64,000 nucleotides of DNA from JBGAPH01 sp046349955 (GCA_046349955.1 JAXMBI010000024.1:61386-125385); one strand, 5' to 3'. Positions 54,017 to 63,819 are shown, numbered from the stretch's first letter. A program made the numbers and translations. The notes: generated from the letters alone by a model not told the origin.

Positions 54017-54568
54017 CTAGCCGAAGAATTGCGCGACCGGCACGCGGAACTCGGCGTGCAACTCCGGAAGGGCGAGGTCTTGGTCGTGCGCCAACACCAA
54101 AGGCGGCCCGTCGGCCCGGCAGACCGTCGCCGTGCGGGCCTCCGGATCGAGGATGCACACGACCGACACGCCTGCTTGCAGATACTCGCCGGCCATGCTC
54201 AGTACTTCTGACCAGCGGTCGTGGGGTGAAAGGACTTCGAACACGATCTCCGGGGGCGAGTCGGGGTATCCCACCGGATCGGCGTCGCGTGGCACTCGGG
54301 CGAAGCTGTAAAACGCGACATCCGGCCCTCGGACCGTGTCGGGATCGCGCTGAGTGATTACACCAGCGTCGTTGCCGATCACCGTGCCGAGCGCGTGCTG
54401 GGCGTAGTAGTTTCCCAGCAATCTCACAACTTCGCCGCAAACCCTACCGTGCCGGTATCCAGGCCGCACCATCATGATCGCGCACCCCCGCACCAACTCA
54501 TAAAGGTGCCCGTCCTCAGGCAATTGACGAAAGTCGTCGGCGGTGAGTAGGTCGCTGGCGATGGCCAT
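54017..54568 (-). CDS. Uma2 family (PD-(D/E)XK-fold) protein
   Basis: A 183-residue Uma2/DUF820 protein with TADDFRQLPEDGHLYELVRG, the acid motif RGPDVAFYS and PPEIVFEVLSPHDRW, then EYLQAGVSVVCILDPEARTA. This is the restriction-endonuclease-like core. At the place of the usual lysine, four residues before the Tyr of EYL, a Met is found, so nuclease activity is doubtful. The start was taken at MAIASDLLTADDF, the family opening. Confidence 0.85.
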   Translation of the reverse strand: MAIASDLLTADDFRQLPEDGHLYELVRGCAIMMVRPGYRHGRVCGEVVRLLGNYYAQHALGTVIGNDAGVITQRDPDTVRGPDVAFYSFARVPRDADPVGYPDSPPEIVFEVLSPHDRWSEVLSMAGEYLQAGVSVVCILDPEARTATVCRADGPPLVLAHDQDLALPELHAEFRVPVAQFFG

Positions 54569-54661
54569 GGGGAAGTCGCCGGGCCGAACGGAAGTCGCCG
54601 TCCATTCTAGCATCCGCGCCGGTCCGGCGAGAGCCCGCCCAGGCCGCCTTACAGCGCCCCC

Positions 54662-54744
54662 GGCGAGCGGCCTGGCGGCCTGTCGACAAAGCTCCGCCCA
54701 GGGCGGTTCCACGCCTCGTCAGCCCGCTCCGCCGGCCGCTCGCC
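54662..54744. repeat. GGCGAGCGGCC palindromic repeat, copy 2 (eroded)
   Basis: Arms GGCGAGCGGCC (54662-54672) and GGCCGCTCGCC (54734-54744) are perfect. Read from the right, the arm matches the copy at 27031 over about 30 bases with few changes, while the left arm has drifted. It lies in the divergent gap between the Uma2 gene and the decayed paralog. Confidence 0.55.
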
Positions 54745-54780
54745 GCGATATAACAAGGAGGTCTCCTCTCGGAACGGAGC

Positions 54781-56353
54781 TTGCCTGTGGACCGCCCTGT
54801 TCGCTCGCGATCGATCTGGCGAGACCGCCGCTCGGCGCGGCAATTGGCGTCGCGTCCTGCTAATGCTGTTCCTCGTCGGGCTGACGTTGTCTTCACCGCT
54901 ATGGCCGCCCAGCGGGCAACGCCCGGCCGGCGGTCACGATCGGCGGAGACCACCGATCTCCACCGAGCCCTCCGCCGACGGGTATGTCAACTACGTGGCC
55001 GCGCTCAACGCCAGCCTGAGTGATGGCGTCTCGCCCGACAACAACGCGGCGATCGATCTGCTGCTCGCTACCGGGCCGGCCCAGCTCGAGCCGGCCATCC
55101 GACGTCGATTCTGCGAGCTGTTGGGCATCCCGGCGCTGCCGAACTCGACTCATTTCGTTCCACTCCGGCAATTCAAGAGTTCAATTTCTGCGGCGGGGAC
55201 GAACGGCAACCTTCGGCGCTCAGGCGGAGATCGCCAGAAGTCGTCCGTGGACCGCCGACCAATATCCAGGCATCACCGCTTGGCTCTCGGCCAACGATGC
55301 CCCTTGCCTTGGTGATCCGCGCCAGCGTCAAGCCGCGTTGGTACGCGCCGCTGGTTCCCGATCCCCGAGTCGGGGAAGCCCGACGTGCGCGAAGGCCGCT
55401 CCCGCAAGCCTGATCCGCTGCAGAAGCTTGTGCGTGCGGGCGATGCTCGCCCTCGGCGAAGGCCGGCCTGATGCTGCTTGGACCGATCTGCTCGCTTGCC
55501 ATCGCTTGGCCCGCTTGGTTGATCAGGGCGTTCATCCACGACGGCTTGGCGGCGGCTGCGATTGAGCAGCGCGCGAGCGCGTGCGACTGCCGCGTGGCCG
55601 ATTGCCCGCTGCTGAGCGCGGAGCGATTGGTCGCCATGGAGCGCCAGCTAGCCGCGTTGAGTCTGCGGCGCCAGTCGGAGCGGCTCGATACGGGCGAGCG
55701 GTACTTCATCCTGGACACGGCCGCGATGGTGCGCGACCGTGGGCTATCCGGGCTGCAACAGATCGTCTACGGCCGCCAGCAGCAGGACGTCGGATTACTC
55801 GATCGATCGGTCAACGGGCTGGCGATGTCAGCCGTCGATTGGGACGCCGCGTTCGCCTACGTCAATCGCTGGTTCGATCGGACCGTGGCCATTGCCCGAC
55901 AACCCGACCCCGACGTCCGGGCACGACAGGTCGACGAACTCAACCGCGAACCGCCGCTTACCCCGCCCGACTGGTCAGCAGTTCGCCGGCCGCAGGAAGC
56001 ACTGGGGCGGCTGATGGGGCAGGTGTTGGTCGAAGCCTTGAGGCCGCCTGTGGGACCGGAACTCGACGTTGAACGCGCCGACGTATCCCTGGCCTTTGCC
56101 CGTTGGCCTTGCGCTCGCGGCATTTCTCACCGGCAGAACGGCCGCTATCCCGACTCGCTCGCCGAACTGAGGCCTCGGTCATCGAGCCTGCCCGCCACGG
56201 CCAGCCCGCGAGCCGGTTCATCGACGCTGCGAGACGGGCTATCTGCTCTACGCTTTCGGACCGAACCGCATCGACGAGCAGGGGCAGGGTTATTCTGATC
56301 AGCCCCGTGGCGACGACGAAGCGATGACGGTTCCTCCGCGGTACAATCCGTAA
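54781..56353 (+). pseudogene. Decayed first copy of a tandem paralog family
   Basis: Fragments in several frames align with the two intact genes downstream: DGYVNYVAALNASLSDGVSP (54975-55040), RPWTADQYPGITAWLSAND (55240-55300), AWTDLLACHRLARLVDQG, LTPPDWSAVRRPQEALGRLM and GYLLYAFGPNRIDEQGQGYS near the end (stop 56351-56353). At least three shifts are needed to rebuild it. It is a dead copy of the 566-residue family, or one with heavy sequencing error; the number of shifts favours decay. Confidence 0.75.
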
Positions 56354-56376
56354 TAGCCACTGTTGCTTCCCCGTCT

Positions 56377-58080
56377 GTGCCAGTCAAAGCCATGCGTCTG
56401 CCCGGTCGCGAATGTTTCAGCGGGCGGCACTTGCTCGTCGGCATCGCGCTTGGTTGCACCATGCTGCTCCTCGTCGGCCTCGCCCTCGATCTGCGTTGGA
56501 GGCGCGGGGCGGCAGGCAAGCCGAGTCTGCCCATCAGCGTCTCTGCCGAGACGACGCGCATCACCGGCCCCCTGCGCGCAGATGGCTATGTCGACTTTGT
56601 CGCCGCCCTCAACGCCGAGCAGAGCGCCGGCGTGCAGCCGGAGAACAACGCGGCCGTGGCGCTGCTCGAGGTCACTGGGCCGGGCCGCATCGAGCGCAAG
56701 CTCCGGGACGAGTTCTTCGCGCAGCTTGGCATTCCGGCGATGCCCGCCCTCGGGTCCTACCTGCGGCCGAGGGCGGAATTCGAAGCCTATGGCCAGACCG
56801 AGGACGCAGAGGCAGATGACACGTCGGGCGAGCTAGACACCGCCGCGGACGATCAAGCCGACTCAGGACCATTGGACGCGGGGTCTGCGCCGCTCGAGCA
56901 GATGGACCTCGGCGGCGAAGAAATGAGCGCTCTCGACGGCCCTTGGTCGGCGGCGCAGTACCCTCGGCTCGCGGCGTGGCTCGCTGCCAATGAGGCGGCG
57001 CTCGATCGAGCGGTCGCGGCCAGCCGCAAGGCGCAATGGTACTCCCCGCAAGTGAGACAGCGCGTCATCTGGAGCACCTCGCCGCAGGTAGGAGATGTCG
57101 ACCGCGTGACCCGTCAGTTGGCGGCTCGCGCGATGCTCCGCACGCACGACGGGAACTTTGAGGGCGCCTGGCAGGACCTCCTCGCATGCCATCGCTTCGG
57201 CCGGCTGGTGGCCCAGGGGCCGCTCGTGCATGATTGGTTCGTCGGCACGCGGACCGATTTGATCGCCTGCCAACTCGACCGGCTGCTCGTCTACCACGGC
57301 CAGTTGTCTGCGACCCGCCTCCGCAGCATGCACGCCGAACTAGCCGCCCTGCCTCCCTGGGGCGCTCTGGCGGATCGGATCGACCGGGGAGAGCGCTTCA
57401 GCTTTCTCGAGTTGGCCGCGGCGATCGCCGCGGATGGTCCAATGGCTATTCGCACCGTCGATTCCTACGGCAGCCATTTTCACGAGCAGGCCAGCTTGTG
57501 GCAGCGGTCCTTGAACGGCTTAGGGGACGCCGCCACCGACTGGAACGCCGCCGCCCGCTTGAGCAACCAGTATTTCGACCGCACGGTCGCCGCCCTGCGG
57601 CAGCCTGATGCATCGCTGCGCAATCTCATGCTGAGCCAAATCGATGCTGAACTGGGCGCCAATCAATGGCTCGCGTTGCCTGAATGGTCGGCCTGGAGAA
57701 GGCCTCGCCAAGAACTGGGGAACCGCGCAGGTTTGGCGATGTGCGGCCTCCTGCTGCCTCGCAGCCGTATTTTGCTCCGACACGAGTCCCGTGCCCTCGC
57801 GCTCTTTGAAATCACGCGGCTGAGCTTCGCGCTGGCGGCCTTTCGCGCCGACCACGGTCACTATCCGGCGAGTCTCACGGATCTGGTTCCGCGCGCCATC
57901 GGGGCCCTGCCCAGTGATCCGTTCACCGACCGCCCGTTCGTCTATCGGCGCACGCTGGACGGCTACCTTCTGTATAGTGTGGGGGCCAATGGCGTCGACG
58001 AGCAGGGGCCGACGACGACCTTGAGGGGCTCTGCGGCCGGCGACGACCTTGGATCGCGCGTTCCGCCCCCTTCGCCATAA
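56377..58080 (+). CDS. Membrane-anchored protein, tandem paralog 2
   Basis: A 567-residue protein: one N-terminal membrane helix (LLVGIALGCTMLLLVGLALD), a region starting ADGYVDFVAALNAEQSAGVQ, an acidic low-complexity stretch (about 150-190), a helical middle with AWQDLLACHRFGRLVAQGP, and a C-terminal part with ALFEITRLSFALAAFRADHG, HYPASLTDLVPRAIGALPSD and GYLLYSVGANGVDEQGP. The last part resembles the C-terminal segment of pseudopilin-like planctomycete proteins. Starts 24 bases after the decayed copy. Function unknown. GTG at 56377 and ATG at 56392 are both possible. Confidence 0.78.
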   Translation: MPVKAMRLPGRECFSGRHLLVGIALGCTMLLLVGLALDLRWRRGAAGKPSLPISVSAETTRITGPLRADGYVDFVAALNAEQSAGVQPENNAAVALLEVTGPGRIERKLRDEFFAQLGIPAMPALGSYLRPRAEFEAYGQTEDAEADDTSGELDTAADDQADSGPLDAGSAPLEQMDLGGEEMSALDGPWSAAQYPRLAAWLAANEAALDRAVAASRKAQWYSPQVRQRVIWSTSPQVGDVDRVTRQLAARAMLRTHDGNFEGAWQDLLACHRFGRLVAQGPLVHDWFVGTRTDLIACQLDRLLVYHGQLSATRLRSMHAELAALPPWGALADRIDRGERFSFLELAAAIAADGPMAIRTVDSYGSHFHEQASLWQRSLNGLGDAATDWNAAARLSNQYFDRTVAALRQPDASLRNLMLSQIDAELGANQWLALPEWSAWRRPRQELGNRAGLAMCGLLLPRSRILLRHESRALALFEITRLSFALAAFRADHGHYPASLTDLVPRAIGALPSDPFTDRPFVYRRTLDGYLLYSVGANGVDEQGPTTTLRGSAAGDDLGSRVPPPSP

Positions 58081-58115
58081 GCTCTCGCAATCCGGAACAA
58101 GTCGAGAACCCTTCC

Positions 58116-59816
58116 ATGTCCAGCTCCCGCTCGCGCATGCTGTTTCGCGCCCTGTTGGTCGTCATCGGCCTGGGGCTGGTTTGCCTTCTGCTGTTGTTTC
58201 TCTTGGGGCTGCTCCTTGCGCCGCAAGGGTCCCGTGGCGGGCGGCCCGTAATTACGATCTCCCCGGAAACGACGCGGCTCACCGAACCGCTGCGGCCCGA
58301 TGGGTATGTCGACTACCTAGGCGCGGTCAACGCGGAACTGAGCCAGGGCGTGACGCCGGAGAACAACGCCGCGGTCGAGCTGCTCTACGCCATGGGGCCC
58401 GGCTCGATCGGCAGCTCGATTCGCCGGGAGTACTTCCAGCGGCTAGGCATTGCAATCCCGCCGGAGCAGGGGGCCTATGTACGGCCGCTCAAGGACTTCG
58501 AAACGATCGGCCAACCGCCGCCTCCGACCGAGGAACCGTCTGAGAACAGCGCGGACGAAGCGGTCGCCGAGGCAACGGAGGACGCCGACATCGCCGACGA
58601 GGAAGTCTACGAGCTTGCCCCGCCGGACGAGCCCAAGCGGCCGAGCCTTACAGACGAGCAGACGCTGGCTCAACAGCGTCCCTGGACGCCCGAGGAGTTG
58701 CCGCGCATCGCAGCGTGGCTGACTGCCAACGAAATTCCGCTCGCGCACATCCGGGCAGCCACGGAGCGGCCCCGCTGGTACACGCCGATGGTGTCGGCCG
58801 ATGGCCTGCTGATGACGGTGCTGTTGCCGCAGACGCAAGACTCGCGCGAGGCCGCGCGGTTGCTCCTTGCGCGGGCCATGCTGCGGCTGGGGGAAGGCGA
58901 CGCTGAAGCGGCTTGGCAGGATCTGCTGGCTTGCCATCGGCTCGGCCGGCTCGTGGGCCAAGGGCCGACGATGGTCGAACGACTGGTGGGCTACGCCCTG
59001 GACAACCTGGCCGGCGAAGGGGACCGCGCGCTCGCGCTCCACGGCAAGCTGCCGGCTGCCCGGCTCGTGGAGATGCAGGCTGAACTGGCCAAGCTGCCCC
59101 CCATCGCACCGATGGCCGATAGCGCCGATGCGTTTGAGCGTTATTCGTTCCTGTCAACCACCGCCATGGCTGCCCGCGACGGGCCGCTCATCGTGCAGCA
59201 GTTGCTCGATCAGCCCTCCGGCAACGACAACTTACTCGTGCGCTCCCTCGGCGGCCTGGCCCACACCGCCACCGACTGGGACGTGCCGCTGCGGATGGGC
59301 AACGAGTATTTCGACCGCCTGGTGGCCGCGGCGCGTGAGCCCAACCCCCAAACCCGCGCTGTACAGCTCGCCGAGCTCGAGAGCGATTTAAGGGGCGCTC
59401 GCGACGGAGTGGTGGCGGCGCCGGAACTGACCGACCTCTTTCACCCGCGCGAGGAAATGGGCCAGCGGATGGGGCGACTGCTGGTCGCAAGCTTCCTGCC
59501 AGGCGTCGAAGGGGCGCTCAACGCCGAGCAGCGCGGCGCGGCGCTGATTTCGCTGACGCGGCTGGCGATGTCGCTGGCCGCCTACCACGCCGATCATGGA
59601 GCGTACCCCGAGCAGCTCGGCGAGCTCGCGCCGAAGTACATCGACAGCGTGCCCACCGACCCCGGCTCGGGCGGCGCGTTCCACTACCGCCGCACGAACG
59701 ACGGCTACGTGCTCCACGGCGTCGGGCCCAACAGGCTCGACGAGCAAGGCCGCGGCGCGAGCGACCAACCGCCCGGCGATGACTTGCGGATCAGCGCGCC
59801 ACTCGAAACGAAGTAG
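58116..59816 (+). CDS. Membrane-anchored protein, tandem paralog 3
   Basis: A 566-residue paralog of the preceding gene with the same order: N-terminal helix (LFRALLVVIGLGLVCLLLLF), PDGYVDYLGAVNAELSQGVT, a Pro/Glu-rich acidic linker (about 135-185), AWQDLLACHRLGRLVGQGPT, and the C-terminal ISLTRLAMSLAAYHADHGAY, then PEQLGELAPKYIDSVPTDPG and GYVLHGVGPNRLDEQGRGAS. Start ATG at 58116. It lies 35 bases after the previous stop, so co-transcription is likely. Confidence 0.78.
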   Translation: MSSSRSRMLFRALLVVIGLGLVCLLLLFLLGLLLAPQGSRGGRPVITISPETTRLTEPLRPDGYVDYLGAVNAELSQGVTPENNAAVELLYAMGPGSIGSSIRREYFQRLGIAIPPEQGAYVRPLKDFETIGQPPPPTEEPSENSADEAVAEATEDADIADEEVYELAPPDEPKRPSLTDEQTLAQQRPWTPEELPRIAAWLTANEIPLAHIRAATERPRWYTPMVSADGLLMTVLLPQTQDSREAARLLLARAMLRLGEGDAEAAWQDLLACHRLGRLVGQGPTMVERLVGYALDNLAGEGDRALALHGKLPAARLVEMQAELAKLPPIAPMADSADAFERYSFLSTTAMAARDGPLIVQQLLDQPSGNDNLLVRSLGGLAHTATDWDVPLRMGNEYFDRLVAAAREPNPQTRAVQLAELESDLRGARDGVVAAPELTDLFHPREEMGQRMGRLLVASFLPGVEGALNAEQRGAALISLTRLAMSLAAYHADHGAYPEQLGELAPKYIDSVPTDPGSGGAFHYRRTNDGYVLHGVGPNRLDEQGRGASDQPPGDDLRISAPLETK

Positions 59817-59963
59817 CGCGGGTGTTCGCGAGTCGCCTTGTGCGCGAGCTCAACGCCCCTTGACGCTCCACTAGCCCCTGTGCGAGAAAGAATCCGCCGG
59901 TCTTGGCGGAACGGCGGTTCGAAACGGGATGCGATCGCCACTTCGGGTACAGAGGTCAAGACT

Positions 59964-60374
59964 GTGTCAACCATTCGGCGGGCGCCGCGCGTCCGCGTCG
60001 GTCCTGCGCTCGCGGGACGTGGGGTGTTTGCCGCGCAATCGTTCGGCATCGAGGCGGTGGTGGGCCGCCTGCGCGGCCGCTTCGTCGACGATCCCGACTA
60101 CGGCTCCGACTACTGCATCGGCCTGGGCGAAGGCCTCAGCCTCGAGCCAGCGGCGCCATTTCGCTTTCTGAACCACTCGTGCGAGCCGAACTGCGCGGTG
60201 TTCTGGAGCGACGCACCGAACGGCAAGGAGGAAGCGCCGCGCGTTTGGATCGAAACACTTCGCCCTGTGGATGTGGGCGAAGAGCTGACGATCGATTACG
60301 CCTGGGATTCGACCATCGAATGCCGCTGCGGCAGCCAGCGCTGTCGGGGCTGGATTTCGTCGGGCGACGAATAG
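59964..60374 (+). CDS. Small SET-domain protein
   Basis: A 136-residue compact SET domain with cysteine post-SET. It has GVFAAQSF near the start, FLNHSCEPNCAVFW (SAM/lysine pocket, NHSxxPN), GEELTIDYAWDS (ELTxDY) and a zinc-type tail CRCGSQRCRGWISSG. SET proteins are lysine methyltransferases; in bacteria the targets are mostly unknown. The start is a GTG at 59964, preceded by AGAGG; the upstream in-frame extension has no homology. Confidence 0.82.
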   Translation: MSTIRRAPRVRVGPALAGRGVFAAQSFGIEAVVGRLRGRFVDDPDYGSDYCIGLGEGLSLEPAAPFRFLNHSCEPNCAVFWSDAPNGKEEAPRVWIETLRPVDVGEELTIDYAWDSTIECRCGSQRCRGWISSGDE

Positions 60375-60389
60375 CGGTCGAAGTTGCGG

Positions 60390-63242
60390 CTAACGAATGC
60401 GGTCGCTGCCAGCGCGGGTCGCCGGCGCTCGGGTCCGCGCGGTTGGCACGCCTTGTCCCGGCGAAGCGTCTGCCGGCGCCGCGCGATTGGCCCGCAGCAC
60501 CGGCTGCACGCTCACGTCGTCGATCCACGCCTGCCCTAATCCGCAGAGGGCGATCGTCAGCGTCAGTTCTCCTGAACTCGGCACGCCGCGGTACAGCGAG
60601 TATTGCCGCCACCCGGTCGTTTGGTTGATCCGCAGCCCGAGCGCAGGGCCCCCGGCCGAGTCGAAGACGAACAGCCCGTCGAGATTGCCGCGGATCGGCT
60701 GCGGCACGTTGGCCCAGAAGCTGATCCGCACGATCGTGCCAGGTTCGGCTCGCACCGGGGCCGAAGTGATCCACACCGGCGCGGATTCCACGATCGAAGG
60801 CGGAGTCGCCGTGTCGGCCGGCTTCACCTGCAGGTGCAGCGCGTAGCGGCCGCTGCGCTTGCCTTCGGCGCTCAGCTCAGCGGCTGTCAACAGGGTTTCG
60901 TCGCGGTGGTGCAGGTGCTGCCAGCCGGCCCGCTGCATGGCGTCGAAGTCTTCGAACGTGCCGCCGGGCAACAGCTCGCCGCCGGCGCGGGCCGTACGGA
61001 GCCCGTTCACGAGCGCCCAGTGCTGGGGCAACCCAGCCACGTGGGCCGCCAGCGGACTGGCCACCGGCGAGCCCACCGCGGCGATCGCCTGCTCGCGCAG
61101 CCGCTGCCGCTCGTAGGCCACGAGCCGCATCGTGCGGCGGGCATACATATAGGCCGCCGGCAGATTGCCGCCCCCTTGAAGCTGCGCGTCGCACTGCTGC
61201 AGGTTCGTGCGGGCCATGACGAGCGGATTGTTGGGCCCGACCGCGGGGCCCAAGGCTTGGGAGATGCGCTCGATTTCAACGAGCTCCGCCGCCGCCAAGT
61301 CGCGCTGCAGGCGAGCGGCGCGGTCGGCCGTGCGGGCAATCCGCCGCGAAAGCCCGCTGAGCACCACTTCGTCTTGAGTGAAGACGATCAGCGTCGTGGG
61401 GTCGAACTCGTCGAGCGTCACCTGCATGCCGCCGGCCACGCGGCGATGCGAACGCGCGGGGCGCATCCCGGCCGGCGTCAGCTCAAAGGCTTTGTGCGAT
61501 TCCGGCACGCCTGGCACGATGTACGACACGCGGCCGTCGGTGCCGCGCGGAACCGTGGGCGCGGTCGTCGGCGCACGGAGCGGCAGCACCAGCCGAGCCC
61601 GCTCGGTCTGGATCACCGCGCCCATCATGCCGGGCTCCCCCTGCGCCGAGGCCGTCATCGTGAACCGGCCGGCCGAGGCCCAGGGGGTCAGCAGCTCGAG
61701 TTCCAGGTTCGCCAGTTCGAGCGCTCGCGCCCGAGCGCGTGCCGCTTCGTCGTCGGCCTCGAGGGACGAGAGCGATTGAAAACAGAGCCCGCGCACGCCG
61801 GCGGCCACGGCCGTGTACATCAACTGGCGAATCTCATCGCTCGAGAGCGCTGCCTGGGCTGGCGCTCTGCCGCCGGAGATCGCTTGCCACTGGGCTAGGA
61901 TGTCGGGGTCGAGTTGGGTTTGGATCGTGGTCCACTGAGGCGTGCCGGGGCGGACAAGCAGCCCGCGTTCGCGCAGCCACTGTTGATAGTCGGCCTGCGA
62001 AAGCGAGCCCCCCACCGGCGACTGGCTGGCGAGCACGGCGTCGAGCTGCCGGCTGTAGACTCGCAGATCGGTTTCCGGCTCCCCCACCAGGGGCCGGCTG
62101 CCGCGGCGATCGGCCAGCCGCACCAGTCGCGCCCAGCGAATGGTCGGCTCGATCTCCTCGCTCGTGAGCCCGCGCCCCAGGTCCCAAGCCCACACGGGGT
62201 CATACTCGGGACCAAGCTCGTTGACCGGCGTCAGGTGCGAAATCGAGGGCGCCTGGAGCTCGTCGGCCGCCGGCGGCGGGGCGATCAAGCCGAGCCCCAA
62301 CTGCTGAGCGGAAGCGAGCAACTCCGGCGTTGGCCGCGTTGAAAGCCGCACCGCGTTGAAGCCCAGGCTTTTGAGGAACTCGAGCGATTCGCCGCGGTAG
62401 TCGATTGCCTGCGGGATGACCGGTTGGCCGTCGCGCGTGAGCACTTGCCCTTGCAGTCGGACGTTGGGCCCGCGGCTCGCCGCGGCGGCGTCTTGCCGCG
62501 TGGAGATCATCCGGCCCGGACCGTCGGGCCGTTCGCCTCCAGCAGTCGCAGCCGGAGGGGCGTCGTCCCTGGGTGTTTCATTGCGATAGGCCACGAAGCC
62601 TGGCAGATCGAGCGTGTCGATGAGCAGCGTCGTCGGCCCTGCGCCGGCGTAGACGTTGAGCACGATGCGGTCGATGTAGGCTCCGCGGGGATCGACCGAC
62701 GGGCCGTGCTCGAGCCGGAGCACGCGGGCCTGACGCTCGAGCAGTTGGGGCAAGTCTTCGAGCGTGAGTTGCTGCCAGCGACCGACTTCGGTGTAGCTGG
62801 GGCCGACGAGGATCGTTGTCAGCGGCGCGCCGCTGGCGTTGGTGGAGCGCGGCAGCACGACGCGCGCTCCAAGCCGCATGCCCTGGCGATCCGCCTTGAC
62901 GAACAAACTGGGGCGCAGCTCGTCGATGACGCGGGCCGGCTCGACAGGGTGGCTGAAATAGAGCGTGGTGCCGTAGCCGGCTTCGAAGAAGATCTGTTCG
63001 CTCGCCTCGCCGGTCTGAAACTCGCCGCGGACGCGGCGGTGGGCGATTAGGCGATACTGCACGTCCGCGGAGTCGGGCGTCCAACTCGTCTGCGGCCCTT
63101 CGAAGTCCTGCCGGGGCGTCGTCTGCGCAGGCGACGGCGTTGCGAGGGCCGCTAAGCACAACGCGATCGTTGCAGCCCCAAGGGCGGCGGATCGGCGCAG
63201 GGGAATTCCTTTCCCCGGGGCTCGCGAGCAGGCGGCATCCAT
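60390..63242 (-). CDS. Large exported protein with barrel-like region and C-terminal binding domain
   Basis: A 950-residue protein. Signal peptide (RSAALGAATIALCLAALATP), then a beta-sandwich region with TSWTPDSADVQYRLIAHRRV, a middle segment resembling a glycosidase-type barrel (QAIDYRGESLEFLKSLGFNA, then VRLSTRPTPELLASAQQLGL), helical linkers, and a C-terminal carbohydrate-binding-like sandwich starting GGTFEDFDAMQRAGWQHLHH and ending YRGVPSSGELTLTIALCGLG. The tail is Pro/Ala/Arg-rich. Canonical glycoside-hydrolase acid residues are not clear, so I do not claim an activity. Start at MDAACSRAPGKGIPL. Confidence 0.72.
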   Translation of the reverse strand: MDAACSRAPGKGIPLRRSAALGAATIALCLAALATPSPAQTTPRQDFEGPQTSWTPDSADVQYRLIAHRRVRGEFQTGEASEQIFFEAGYGTTLYFSHPVEPARVIDELRPSLFVKADRQGMRLGARVVLPRSTNASGAPLTTILVGPSYTEVGRWQQLTLEDLPQLLERQARVLRLEHGPSVDPRGAYIDRIVLNVYAGAGPTTLLIDTLDLPGFVAYRNETPRDDAPPAATAGGERPDGPGRMISTRQDAAAASRGPNVRLQGQVLTRDGQPVIPQAIDYRGESLEFLKSLGFNAVRLSTRPTPELLASAQQLGLGLIAPPPAADELQAPSISHLTPVNELGPEYDPVWAWDLGRGLTSEEIEPTIRWARLVRLADRRGSRPLVGEPETDLRVYSRQLDAVLASQSPVGGSLSQADYQQWLRERGLLVRPGTPQWTTIQTQLDPDILAQWQAISGGRAPAQAALSSDEIRQLMYTAVAAGVRGLCFQSLSSLEADDEAARARARALELANLELELLTPWASAGRFTMTASAQGEPGMMGAVIQTERARLVLPLRAPTTAPTVPRGTDGRVSYIVPGVPESHKAFELTPAGMRPARSHRRVAGGMQVTLDEFDPTTLIVFTQDEVVLSGLSRRIARTADRAARLQRDLAAAELVEIERISQALGPAVGPNNPLVMARTNLQQCDAQLQGGGNLPAAYMYARRTMRLVAYERQRLREQAIAAVGSPVASPLAAHVAGLPQHWALVNGLRTARAGGELLPGGTFEDFDAMQRAGWQHLHHRDETLLTAAELSAEGKRSGRYALHLQVKPADTATPPSIVESAPVWITSAPVRAEPGTIVRISFWANVPQPIRGNLDGLFVFDSAGGPALGLRINQTTGWRQYSLYRGVPSSGELTLTIALCGLGQAWIDDVSVQPVLRANRAAPADASPGQGVPTARTRAPATRAGSDRIR

Positions 63243-63491
63243 GCGGTAAAAAGTATGCGCGGAGCGAACGGAGGCGTCTTTACGCAAGCCGTGCTTGTAG
63301 CTGGATTTACAGAAACGCTCCAGGCCAGTTGCGGCGTTTTGACAACGCGGCCGAGCGCGGGGCGCGCGGAGTCGATTTCGCTAAGCCTCATTGCAGCAAC
63401 GCCTTGCAGCTTGCCAACTGCGGCTGCTTGCAAGCCGGCATGGACTCTGCTCTAGGGGAGAACAGACTTCTCTTCCGGAGCACAAGCGAAC

Positions 63492-63773
63492 ATGAATCAA
63501 GCAGCGCGGGCCAGCGTGAATCATCCCGATCTCTCGGCCGACCTGATCGAGCTCGTGGCCTTGGTCGAGACCCTCCCCCTCGAAGTTCGCCAGCAGGTGG
63601 GCCCCGCACTGGGGCGCGTGGTCGACAGCACCACCCGCCGGCGGCGAATTCTCAACCTCGTGCAGGAAGCCTTGAGCCAACTGCGGCTCGACATGAAGTA
63701 CCTGATGTTCGACCTCGAGGCCACGCGTCGCGAACGCGACGAATACCGCCGCCGCCTCGAAGGCGTCGAGTAG
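63492..63773 (+). CDS. Small coiled-coil protein, conserved hypothetical
   Basis: A 93-residue helical protein: a short disordered N-terminus, LSADLIELVALVETLPLEVR, a basic patch RRRRILNLVQEALSQLRLDM and an Arg/Glu-rich last helix (YLMFDLEATRRERDEYRRRL). It may be a small DNA- or protein-binding regulator; no helix-turn-helix signature is evident. It is divergent from the large exported gene; the 249-base gap likely holds both promoters. Confidence 0.62.
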   Translation: MNQAARASVNHPDLSADLIELVALVETLPLEVRQQVGPALGRVVDSTTRRRRILNLVQEALSQLRLDMKYLMFDLEATRRERDEYRRRLEGVE

Positions 63774-63783
63774 CCTGTATTTC

Positions 63784-63819
63784 TCCCTCTCCCTCCGGGA
63801 GAGGGCCGGGGTGAGGGCC
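63784..63819. repeat. CCCTCTCCC-type palindromic repeat / terminator
   Basis: CCCTCTCCC (63785-63793), loop TCC, GGGAGAGGG (63797-63805), then GGGGTGAGGG. This GC-rich hairpin is a repeat seen between genes in many bacteria. It sits 11 bases past the preceding stop and could terminate transcription. The remaining bases to 64000 show no gene. Confidence 0.6.

Noticed and set aside
52794..54440. 548-residue minus-strand frame overlapping the conserved 471-residue protein and Uma2
   Set aside because: It spans two real genes on different strands and has shadow composition.
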